DNA of 6,126 nt from Crenothrix polyspora (GTDB lineage Bacteria; Pseudomonadota; Gammaproteobacteria; Methylococcales; Methylomonadaceae): the NCBI GenBank assembly GCA_945903675.1, contig CAMDOP010000196.1:1-6126 (forward strand). Direction: 5' to 3'. The translations under genes were made by a program, and so were the position numbers. Positions 1 to 5,528 of the stretch are shown piece by piece. The first letter of the stretch is position 1, and the number at the start of each line of letters is the position of its first letter. Below the pieces are notes generated by a model. It was not told where the DNA came from and did no database searches. It was given only the letters and a program-made list of their open reading frames with translations.

Positions 1-96
1 AGTGACACAAATAGTGACACGGCGTAAAGTGACATAAAAACGTGTCACAAACGTGTCACAAACGTATCACAAACGTATTACAAAAGGTGTCATAAA
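1..96. repeat. Two opposed groups of GTGACAC-type heptamers before int
   Basis: Three copies on the top strand start at 2, 14 and 29 (gtgacac, gtgacac, gtgacat). Five copies in the opposite orientation start at 42, 53, 64, 75 and 87 (gtgtcac, gtgtcac, gtatcac, gtattac, gtgtcat). The second group has an 11, 11, 11 and 12 bp period, close to one helical turn, so a bound protein would sit on one DNA face. The last copy overlaps the spacing region just after the AAGG ribosome-binding site of the integrase gene. Arm-type integrase sites and/or an autoregulatory operator are the likeliest roles; the core attachment site would then lie left of the window. The repeats are directly visible; the role is inferred. 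Confidence 0.75.
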
Positions 97-1350
97 ATGG
101 CTAAAGAACTCAATAAAGACGTGGTGTACAGGGCGGCTAAGTCTAAAGATAAGGATTACACTATCAATGACGGTGATGGTTTAGTTTTACTGGTAAAGTC
201 TACCGGTGTTAAAGCATGGCGGTTTATTTATCGCTTTAGCGGTAAGCAAAATAGATTAAGTTTTGGTGCATAACCAAGCACTACAACAGAAAGCGCAAGG
301 CGAAAAGCTGAAGCAGTGCGTGAGCAACTAGCAAATGATATTGATCCTAGTAAATTAAAGAAACAGATAAAAGAATTGGCTAATTTAGCCGATGATAATG
401 CAAAACGAAAAGAGGACGGGCTAACAATCCTAAACAGTTTTGCTGACCTAACGAGACAATGGTTAGCATCAATAGCACATTTAACATCGGTAACTACACA
501 AATTAAGAAAACCTCTAGGCTTGAAAGGTTAGCCTTTCCGGTATTGGGAGATTTACCTATTAAAGAAATAAAATCTTCTGATGTATTAGCAGCCTTAAGA
601 CCTTTGATAGAGAAGATGCAGTTGGAAACAGCACATCGACTTCATGCTGAAATAAGTTCTGTGTTTTCTTATGCAATTGTCCATGATTTTACAGATTATG
701 ATCCTTCACAGCCAGTAGCCAAACAAATACCAGCACAAAAGGTTAGGCATAGGGCGGCAATAATTGATCCTACTTTGGTTGGGCAACTGCTCAGAGATAT
801 CGGAAATTATCGTGGTACTTTTGTTGTTCAATCAGCATTCAGAATATCGCCGTTATTATTTCAGCGGCCAGGAGAGATTCGCCAATTACTTTGGTCCGAT
901 ATTGATTTACAGGCTAAAGAATGGAGGCCGTATATATCCAAAACAGATTTTCATCATATTGTTCCGCTATCAACTCAAGCTATAGAAATACTGGAAGGGA
1001 TAAGGCCGCTTACAGGAGGTGGTCAATATGTATTTCCATCTAGTCGAGGTGATGGGCGGCCTATGTCAGACAATACAATCAGAACAGCTCTAAAGTCCTT
1101 GGGTTATGATTCAGATACGATGACAGCGCATGGATTCAGAACAACAGCATCTACATTGCTTAATGAGCAAGGTTGGAGTCCTGATGCTATCGAAAGGCAA
1201 TTAGCCCATTCACCTCGAGATCAAGTGAGGGCTGCTTATAACAGGGCGCAATATTTAGATGAGCGGAGACGCATGATGCAAAGCTGGAGTGATTACCTAG
1301 ACGGTTTAAAAAATGGCGCACAGGTTTTAGCATTTAAAAAACTATATTGA
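97..1350 (+). pseudogene. int: Tyrosine recombinase (P4-type integrase) interrupted by an in-frame TAA
   Basis: The frame starts at ATG 97, with AAGG at 84-87 nine bases upstream, and would encode 417 residues, a normal length for P4-type integrases. Codon 59 (271-273) is TAA. It sits in the N-terminal arm-binding domain (DUF4102 type), in the stretch FGA-stop-PSTTTESARRKAE, where relatives usually have a Tyr (the 'GxYP' motif), so one base change from TAT/TAC explains it. The same frame is open from 274 to 1350. The core-binding domain follows. The catalytic domain is complete: Arg257 (RPGEIR), Lys282 (SKT), His345 and Arg348 (HGFR), His371 (LAH) and nucleophile Tyr381 (AAYNR). A GTG at 316 could restart translation but has no good ribosome-binding site and would omit most of the arm-binding domain. 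Possibilities are a recent nonsense mutation, a base error, or readthrough. Family assignment is secure; functional state is uncertain. Confidence 0.9.
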
Positions 1351-1393
1351 GAATATTTAGTTGAGCTTAGGATATGCTTTTTTTAAAAAAGTA

Positions 1394-1422
1394 TTGGCTA
1401 TCTTGGAACCTTAATGTATGCT
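1394..1422 (+). promoter_or_regulatory. Candidate sigma70 promoter for the structured leader RNA and alpA operon
   Basis: TTGGCT at 1394-1399 and TATGCT at 1417-1422 are separated by exactly 17 bp, which would start transcription near 1429-1430. It lies after the end of int and before the structured region. Matches to the consensus hexamers are partial (about 3/6 and 4/6), so this rests mainly on spacing and position. Confidence 0.35.
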
Positions 1423-1479
1423 TTAGGCGTAGCTAAATGACTCAGCATGATTACCACTAAAGACTTAGGGAGAACGGTA

Positions 1480-1497
1480 ATGTACGCAAGCATTTAA
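1480..1497 (+). other. Five-codon leader frame (MYASI) with strong ribosome-binding site
   Basis: AGGGAG at 1467-1472 stands seven bases before ATG 1480, the best ribosome-binding site in this stretch, yet the frame stops at TAA 1495-1497 after five codons. Beyond the stop the same frame stays open to a TAG at 1696-1698 and begins with VFWKGGTTSD, a phrase I recall from Ash/Icd-like small phage proteins (memory, unverified). It may therefore be a broken ash/icd-like frame, or a leader peptide whose translation affects the RNA fold. The start codon overlaps the GGTAAT arm of a predicted stem. Confidence 0.35.
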
Positions 1498-1514
1498 AAT
1501 GTCTTTTGGAAAGG

Positions 1515-1553
1515 CGGCACGACAAGTGATAACTTGTTTTGCCGTTTTTTTTT
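1515..1553 (+). terminator. Intrinsic terminator in the alpA leader
   Basis: A 13-position stem (1515-1527 with 1532-1544), loop GATA, one G-U pair and one C-U mismatch, is followed by nine T residues at 1545-1553. It lies 47 bp before the alpA start, so it would act as an attenuator for the replication operon and as the 3' end of the short RNA. Confidence 0.8.
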
Positions 1554-1572
1554 GTGCTCAGCAAAACAAGTT
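1531..1572 (+). promoter_or_regulatory. Alternative hairpin / antisense target competing with the terminator
   Basis: AACTTGTTTTGC at 1531-1542, which forms the 3' arm of the terminator, is perfectly complementary over 12 bases to GCAAAACAAGTT at 1561-1572. In cis this pairing excludes the terminator hairpin (antitermination). In trans, the terminated short RNA could bind the leader 28 bases before the alpA start. The complementarity is seen directly; the regulatory role is inferred by analogy with P4 CI and P1 C4. Confidence 0.55.
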
Positions 1573-1600
1573 AATTTTCAATTTCCTATGAGAATTAACA

Positions 1601-1825
1601 ATGCAAACAATACCAGCAATTGGGTTTATTCGTCTTCAATTAATCATTGGAGACAAAAAAGCACAACCCCCAATACAAGCAATTATCCCTATAAGTAGAA
1701 CTTCATGGCTGAATGGGGTCAAATCTGGAAAATACCCTAAACCTGTAAAGTTAGGTGAGCGCTCTGTTGCTTGGAGAGCAATCGATATTCAAGCCTTAGT
1801 AAGCTCATTAGGTGATCAATTATGA
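1601..1825 (+). CDS. alpA: AlpA-family DNA-binding regulator
   Basis: This 74-residue protein belongs to the AlpA / prophage CP4-57 regulatory family: small winged-helix or MerR-like HTH proteins that bind DNA and act as excision or operon regulators in phage satellites and prophages. Family-like features are GFIRL near the N-terminus (residues 8-12), the insert IIGDKKAQPPI (15-25), the helix-turn-helix region IPISRTSWLNGVKSGKYPKPVKL (29-51) and the terminal AWRAIDIQALV (58-68). The ATG at 1601 follows a weak GAGA seven to eight bases upstream. It is the first full gene after the attenuator-like leader, so its expression is probably set by that RNA. Its TGA overlaps the ATG of the next small frame (ATGA at 1822-1825), suggesting translational coupling. 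The family call is firm; whether it controls excision, replication or both is inferred. Confidence 0.88.
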   Translation: MQTIPAIGFIRLQLIIGDKKAQPPIQAIIPISRTSWLNGVKSGKYPKPVKLGERSVAWRAIDIQALVSSLGDQL

Positions 1826-1923
1826 AGTACGCCACGCCCGCCACAGGCGTAGCCCATCAGAATATACAGCTTAATTATACTACAAATCAATTAGTTAGAA
1901 TAATTCGAGCGTCTTTATGGTAG
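1822..1923 (+). CDS. Unrecognised 33-residue coupling ORF between alpA and the primase gene
   Basis: The frame starts at an ATG that shares ATGA with the alpA stop and ends at a TAG (1921-1923) seven bases inside the primase gene, so it exactly bridges its two neighbours. The product begins MKYATPATGVAHQN and ends RIIRASLW; it is basic and has no membrane segment. I do not recognise a family. The primase ATG at 1917 lacks a clear Shine-Dalgarno sequence, so ribosomes finishing this frame could reinitiate there, which would give the small ORF a role even if its peptide does nothing. It could also be a chance frame; the double overlap and the otherwise unexplained 91-bp gap argue for reality. 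Confidence 0.5.
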   Translation: MKYATPATGVAHQNIQLNYTTNQLVRIIRASLW

Positions 1924-4271
1924 AAATTAATTATACAAAATACACGAGCGTTGAACTGCTTTCGAAATCCTATTCGTTAAACGGTACTACCCTTGTTAAA
2001 ACCCCCAACTGCTTAAAAAAAGGCAAAGCAGAAAAAATAACCTGTACTTTTCAGCAATTTAAAAAGCATCTTCAAGAAGCATCGCCTAGTGTTGCTTTTG
2101 GTTACGGTACCCATGAAACTGACTGTGTTGATATAGTAATAAGAGTAAAAGAAGACCTTCAGAAAAAAAAATATGCTAAAACAAAAGATCATTTTTTATT
2201 TCGTAAAGAGCCGGGTATTGCATTTCTAGATCATGATACTAGCCTATACGGGGCAGCTGTTAATGCTGAAGAGTTAGAAAAAATTATTATTGATATATGT
2301 CCAGCTTTACAAAATGTCCCAATAATCAGTAGAGCTTCTGTTTCATCTGGAGTCTCAAAAATTGGAGAGAGTCCAAAAAATAGTGGTGGTCTCCATCTAT
2401 ACATCCCTGTATTTGATGCTTCGGATATTCCAAGGTTTACAGAGGCTTTATTCGAGCGACTTTGGCTAAAGGGGCATGGATATATTGCTTTAGCGGCTAA
2501 CGGTTCATTACTTATAAGATCACTTATCGATTTGTCAGTATCACAAGGGCAAGGCTTAGATTATGTGGGCTCACCATCTGTCGGTGAAGGTTTAGTCTAC
2601 AAGGCTCCAGATATAGTTCTATCAAGCTCTAATAGTGATGAAAAACTACTTAATACTAAATTCTTGAAAAGCCTATCTCAAGATGAACGTAGGAAGCTAA
2701 ATACTCTGCAGTGCTCTGCCAAAAATGAGATTGAATCGGAAAGTAACTCTAAAAAACTAGAGTGGCAGGAACGCGCTATTGTTGCGCAAATGAAGAAAGG
2801 TGTATCTGAGCAAGATGCTCGTGCTAATGTTGATAATGTTGATCAAGATTTGTATGACAGCTACTTAATAACGTTTGCTGACCCAAAATTAGGAACAGTC
2901 TCCATAAAAGACATTCTTGCTGATCCTAATAGGTATGATGGGCAAGCTTGTGCTGATCCAATTGAAGGTACTGCATACGGCCAAACAACAGCCAAATTCT
3001 ATAATAATGATCACAAGAAACTTATACATTCTTTTGCTCATGGGGGGAAGAGATACTATCTCCATAATTCCGTTGAATTACCTGTATCTTCTTCTCTAAC
3101 AACCCCTACTTTTGACCGTACGAAAGATGGGCTAATAAAATCTGGGGTACGCAACCTTGAGAAAGGGTTAACTGCTAGCCATTTAACTGGATATTTATTA
3201 GGTTATGATCAATTCACTGATTTAATAATGTTTCAAAGAAATAATGGAGGATGGCAACCTTTTACAGATGAGGTTTATACAGAATTACGAATTTGTTTAT
3301 CGGATCAGGGATTTGCTGAAATCAGTAGTAGCAATATCCGCGAAGTCGTTCATCTAGTGGCTCGTAAGAATAAATTTGATTCTGCAAGGCTTTGGTTAGA
3401 AGGCTTGGCGTGGGATGGTCATAAACGGGTTGATCATTTTGCCGCTAAGTATTTAGGCGCTAATATCAGCGACTATGCCACAGCAGTATCTCGATATTTG
3501 TGGTCTGCATTAGCTGGACGAACCTTAGAGCCAGGGATTAAAGTAGATCAAGTCCCAACTTTAATAGGTCCTCAAGGTGCTCGTAAATCAACAGCGGTAT
3601 CAGCGATAGTAAAAAGCCATGAGTATTACGCAGAGATTTCTTTCAATGATGAGGAAGATAAGACAGCCCGAAAAATTAAAGGTGTGCAGGTTTGTGAGAT
3701 CAGCGAATTAAGAGGCATTAACACTCGTGATGCTGAATCAATTAAGGCCTTGTTATCTCGCACTCATGACAAACTTATTCCAAAATTTAAAGAGTGTGCA
3801 GTCATTATCCCCCGTAGATGTGTATTTATTGGCACAACGAATCAAAACGAGTTTCTCGGCGATCCAACGGGAGCAAGACGCTGGCTTCCTTTGTCAGTTG
3901 GTTTGTGTGATCCTGACTCGATTGAGTTGGATAGAGATCAATTATGGGCTGAGGGAGCTGTACTATTCAAAAAGTCTGGCGTAGCTTGGGAATTAGCTGA
4001 AAACCTTGCTCGTAATGTTCATTGTGAACACGAATTGTATGATGAATGGTTAGATGTAATTGGTGCACATCTAGCTAAGGCACCGTTTTACAAAAGCTTT
4101 CCTTTACATGAGATCGCTGAGTACGCTTTAGATATAAAAAAAGCATCCTTAACGAGGCCTGTGGAGCTCCGTATTGCTAATGTCTTGAGAAAATTGGGCT
4201 TTACAAAAGAAAGAAAAATGATTGATAAGGTACGACAGCATCGATGGGTAAAAACTGAAGAATTACCCTAA
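1917..4271 (+). CDS. Bifunctional primase-helicase (AEP-like primase plus VirE/SF3-type ATPase)
   Basis: This 784-residue replication protein should prime and unwind the element's own origin, like P4 alpha or PICI Pri-Rep. The N-terminal part shows archaeo-eukaryotic-primase features: a DxD pair at Asp105/Asp107 in IAFLDHD, SGGLHLY around His160, and a later acidic position at Asp205. A conserved satellite-primase segment, DPIEG at 347-351 through HSFAHGG at 371-377, follows. The C-terminal half is a virulence-associated-E-type P-loop ATPase: lead-in RLWLEGLAWDG (491-501), Walker A GPQGARKST (551-559, Lys557), Walker B-like VCEISEL (592-598), sensor GTTN (639-642) and arginine motif GARRW (652-656). 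The Walker A has Arg556 where Gly is usual before the Lys. The start at 1917 has a poor ribosome-binding site and overlaps the preceding 33-codon frame. The stop codon lies inside the first origin repeat. The overall role is well supported; primase motif positions are by eye. Confidence 0.9.
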   Translation: MVEINYTKYTSVELLSKSYSLNGTTLVKTPNCLKKGKAEKITCTFQQFKKHLQEASPSVAFGYGTHETDCVDIVIRVKEDLQKKKYAKTKDHFLFRKEPGIAFLDHDTSLYGAAVNAEELEKIIIDICPALQNVPIISRASVSSGVSKIGESPKNSGGLHLYIPVFDASDIPRFTEALFERLWLKGHGYIALAANGSLLIRSLIDLSVSQGQGLDYVGSPSVGEGLVYKAPDIVLSSSNSDEKLLNTKFLKSLSQDERRKLNTLQCSAKNEIESESNSKKLEWQERAIVAQMKKGVSEQDARANVDNVDQDLYDSYLITFADPKLGTVSIKDILADPNRYDGQACADPIEGTAYGQTTAKFYNNDHKKLIHSFAHGGKRYYLHNSVELPVSSSLTTPTFDRTKDGLIKSGVRNLEKGLTASHLTGYLLGYDQFTDLIMFQRNNGGWQPFTDEVYTELRICLSDQGFAEISSSNIREVVHLVARKNKFDSARLWLEGLAWDGHKRVDHFAAKYLGANISDYATAVSRYLWSALAGRTLEPGIKVDQVPTLIGPQGARKSTAVSAIVKSHEYYAEISFNDEEDKTARKIKGVQVCEISELRGINTRDAESIKALLSRTHDKLIPKFKECAVIIPRRCVFIGTTNQNEFLGDPTGARRWLPLSVGLCDPDSIELDRDQLWAEGAVLFKKSGVAWELAENLARNVHCEHELYDEWLDVIGAHLAKAPFYKSFPLHEIAEYALDIKKASLTRPVELRIANVLRKLGFTKERKMIDKVRQHRWVKTEELP

Positions 4272-4544
4272 TTACCCCCTCACTGCCCTAGCTTTTTTTG
4301 TTAGTAAGGGCAGTGGGAGCCTTTCTAAAATGTTGCCTGCGGAGCTTTTGCCCTAACTACCCCTATCTTTTTATATATTAAGAAGATAATAAGCATACCT
4401 ATGTACCTATAAGTATATGCATACTGTTAAGTAAAGTTGATTTTTATATGGGCAGTTAGGGGCAATCCGCGTAAACCCGCATAGGAGTAGGGCTACGCCT
4501 GCCTCTACTTGAAAAATAAAGAGGTATCTTACGGGCAGTAAGGG
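4266..4544. repeat. Six iteron-like 12-bp repeats, consensus CCCTNACTGCCC
   Basis: Top-strand copies lie at 4266-4277 (CCCTAATTACCC, two mismatches), 4277-4288 (CCCTCACTGCCC) and 4351-4362 (CCCTAACTACCC, one mismatch). Reverse-orientation copies lie at 4308-4319 (GGGCAGTGGGAG, two mismatches), 4450-4461 (GGGCAGTTAGGG) and 4533-4544 (GGGCAGTAAGGG). The first two abut with an 11-bp period. Copies at 4277 and 4308 also form an inverted repeat with a 9-bp perfect stem (4281-4289 with 4307-4315). These GC-rich words stand out in AT-rich sequence. They are likely binding sites for the upstream replication protein. Confidence 0.75.
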
Positions 4545-4568
4545 GCATAATTTTTTTTAAATTAAAAA

Positions 4569-4594
4569 TGTTAGTCGAGCGACCTCGACTAACA
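4569..4594 (-). terminator. Perfect 11-bp hairpin; minus-strand terminator or origin structure
   Basis: TGTTAGTCGAG (4569-4579) and CTCGACTAACA (4584-4594) form an uninterrupted stem with a CGAC loop. Read on the minus strand, it is followed by TTTTTAATTT, the form of an intrinsic terminator; on the plus strand it is followed by A residues, so it would not terminate rightward transcription. No minus-strand gene is visible to need it. It could instead be a structural element of the adjacent origin or block antisense transcription into it. Confidence 0.5.
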
Positions 4595-4665
4595 AAAACG
4601 CTTGAACAGTATTTACCTAAAAAGACTTTTAGTTAAGCTGAATTATAAAGATGCCAATACGACTA

Positions 4666-4695
4666 TTGAAACCAGTAGTAGCAAAGGTCTATTTA
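4666..4695 (+). promoter_or_regulatory. Weak candidate promoter for the three-gene operon
   Basis: TTGAAA (4666-4671) is a good -35 match, followed after 18 bp by TATTTA (4690-4695), a poor -10. It lies 43 bp before the first gene of the operon. The rest of 4595-4737 shows no gene with a credible ribosome-binding site. Support is spacing and position only. Confidence 0.25.
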
Positions 4696-4737
4696 TACAA
4701 CCGACTTTATTTAGAACTTACTTTTTAGGAAATTACT

Positions 4738-5049
4738 ATGACTGATATTACAAAAGAGACTCCAGCCGTGCAAATCGCTTTTCAATGGTTAAATGCACAG
4801 ACGCCTACCGTTAATGCTAACGGATATGTCGAACATCACCGCGTAAGCCGATGGGCAGGTTATTACATCGGCAAAGACGCAATTATTAGAGCCCTTGAGC
4901 TTCATGGCTTGAAATCAGACAAGTACCCCCGCTCTAATATATCAAAATTGGTAACTCAGCCATTGTTCTCTCGAATTGCACACATTCCAGAAGCAGGAAC
5001 TCATCAACGCAACATTTACGAGTACGATTATGCCAAAATTGAAAAGTAA
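4738..5049 (+). CDS. Hypothetical 103-residue protein, first gene of a three-gene operon
   Basis: I do not recognise a family. The ATG has a good ribosome-binding site, AGGA at 4727-4730 with a seven-base spacer. The product is soluble, without signal peptide or membrane segment, rich in aromatic and basic residues. The segment WAGYYIGKDAIIRALELHGL (residues 39-58), then SNISKLV (66-72) and the C-terminal RNIYEYDY (90-97), could form helices ending in a beta wing, so a small DNA-binding fold is possible but unproven. It is the first gene after the putative origin and overlaps the next gene by 20 bp, implying joint translation and a shared role in the satellite's replication, packaging or control. 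The coding call rests on the ribosome-binding site, length and tight coupling. Confidence 0.75.
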   Translation: MTDITKETPAVQIAFQWLNAQTPTVNANGYVEHHRVSRWAGYYIGKDAIIRALELHGLKSDKYPRSNISKLVTQPLFSRIAHIPEAGTHQRNIYEYDYAKIEK

Positions 5050-5302
5050 CTTAACTGTTATCGATGGTTTTACTGGTAAACCAGTTAAGCGGATAGTCGA
5101 TAAGAGATGCAGAGCCAAGCTTGATACCGCTCAAGACGTAAGACGAGAAATGGCAAAACTCTACAGGGAGACGAGGAGTGGCCTATTAGATTCTTCTGAA
5201 GCTAGTAAGCTGACTTGGATTCTTGCATCAATTAAAAGTGTTATAGAGAGTGCAGACATGGAACAAAGACTGAACCGACTGGAGCAAGATAATGTCGATT
5301 AA
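5030..5302 (+). CDS. Conserved 90-residue phage/satellite helical protein
   Basis: The chosen start is ATG 5030, with GAG at 5020-5022 seven bases upstream and a 20-bp overlap with the preceding gene. An earlier in-frame ATG at 4976 would bury the start deep in that gene and has no better signal. The product has a basic N-terminal part (residues 1-30) and a helical C-terminal part with DVRREMAKLYRETRSGLLD (36-54) and a possible coiled-coil end, MEQRLNRLE (77-85). The phrase 'DVRREMAxxYRExRSGxxD...SKLTxIL' resembles a small conserved protein often seen in phages and genomic islands near packaging genes (recall, not searched). The biochemical role is unknown to me. It overlaps the next gene by 11 bp. 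Confidence 0.8.
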   Translation: MPKLKSNLTVIDGFTGKPVKRIVDKRCRAKLDTAQDVRREMAKLYRETRSGLLDSSEASKLTWILASIKSVIESADMEQRLNRLEQDNVD

Positions 5303-5462
5303 ACTGCGCTTACTTAAACTAGAACAAAAACGAGCCATTGGAGATACTAGATTGACCTTTATCTGGTCGGAAGAGCCAGAGCTTATGGCCATTGCTAGGT
5401 GGGAATATGCTAACGGAAAGCCTGTACCCAAAAGGTGTGTGTTTATAGGTTGGAAAGAATAG
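5292..5462 (+). CDS. Small 56-residue satellite protein, third gene of the coupled operon
   Basis: The ATG at 5292 lies inside the end of the preceding gene and has a textbook ribosome-binding site, GGAG at 5281-5284 with a seven-base spacer. The product is soluble: a basic helical start (MSIKLRLLKLEQKR, residues 1-14), then LTFIWSEEPELMAIARWEYANG (21-42) and a short C-terminal part ending in FIGWKE. Small proteins with a similar 'MSLK.RL.KLE... IW..DPE' layout accompany the previous gene type in phage islands as I recall them, so the pair is probably functional together. No enzymatic motif is visible. It closes the coupled operon; the next gene begins 66 bp later behind a hairpin. Confidence 0.75.
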   Translation: MSIKLRLLKLEQKRAIGDTRLTFIWSEEPELMAIARWEYANGKPVPKRCVFIGWKE

Positions 5463-5474
5463 TTCTTGTATTTT

Positions 5475-5526
5475 ACTATTAATAGTGTGGTAATCCATTC
5501 TTTAATACTAAGCTGGATTACTGCAC
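5475..5526 (+). promoter_or_regulatory. Palindrome and hairpin covering the ribosome-binding site of the next gene
   Basis: ACTATTAATAGT at 5475-5486 is a perfect 12-bp palindrome and a possible operator. Immediately after it, GTAATCCA (5490-5497) and TGGATTAC (5514-5521) form a perfect 8-bp stem with a 16-base loop, extendable by GTG (5487-5489) with CAC (5524-5526). The only visible Shine-Dalgarno element for the gene starting at 5529, GGA at 5515-5517, lies in the right arm, so translation may be restrained by this fold. There is no T run, so it is not a standard terminator. Confidence 0.45.
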
Positions 5527-5528
5527 TT

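Larger units (their letters stand above)
1430..1553 (+). ncRNA. Structured leader/antisense RNA, C4- or P4-CI-like candidate
   Basis: The stretch between int and alpA can fold throughout. ATTACC (1450-1455) pairs with GGTAAT (1476-1481). Inside it, CTAA (1457-1460) pairs with TTAG (1465-1468) around an AGAC loop, and AAAGAC at 1459-1464 could alternatively pair with GTCTTT at 1501-1506. The RNA would end at the terminator at 1515-1553. Satellites and phages such as P4 and P1/P7 carry short antisense immunity RNAs (CI, C4) at the head of the operon they control. Position, size, terminator and complementarity to the downstream leader all fit that design. I assign it by architecture, not by a covariance-model match, so the family name is tentative. 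Confidence 0.5.
4266..4594. other. Putative replication origin of the satellite
   Basis: The gene-free stretch after the primase-helicase gene has the layout expected of a satellite origin. Iterons on the left (4266-4362) and right (4450-4544) face each other across an 86-bp core (4364-4449) that is only about one fifth G+C by hand count and contains short repeats such as TACCTATG/TACCTATA. A second AT-rich tract with eight T residues (4551-4558) and a perfect hairpin follow the last iteron. PICI and P4 origins also lie near their replication genes and combine iterons with an AT-rich unwinding segment. The arrangement is visible; origin function is inferred. Confidence 0.65.

Noticed and set aside
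1..96. CRISPR array from the short regular repeats
   Set aside because: Repeats are about 11 bp with no unique spacers and switch orientation; they look like protein-binding sites.
764..985. 73-codon + strand frame inside int
   Set aside because: Out of frame within the conserved catalytic domain of the integrase; low-complexity hydrophobic product and no ribosome-binding site.
1499..1591. 30-codon frame starting just after the MYASI stop and running through the terminator
   Set aside because: No ribosome-binding site of its own, and it reads through the terminator stem and T run; RNA structure explains the stretch better. Reinitiation from the leader frame is possible but unsupported.
1425..1855. 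AGGCGTAGC word at 1425-1433 and 1845-1853, with the reverse complement at 4492-4500
   Set aside because: A few matches of 9-11 bases are expected by chance in 6 kb, and the copies have no consistent position; no role can be supported.
2917..3099. 60-codon frame inside the primase-helicase gene
   Set aside because: Out of frame over conserved primase-helicase sequence; no initiation signal. The same applies to the 85-codon frame at 3727-3984.
4568..4636. 22-codon frame over the hairpin, and a 25-codon frame from ATG 4651
   Set aside because: Neither has a ribosome-binding site, recognisable product or overlap with a neighbour; both look like chance frames.
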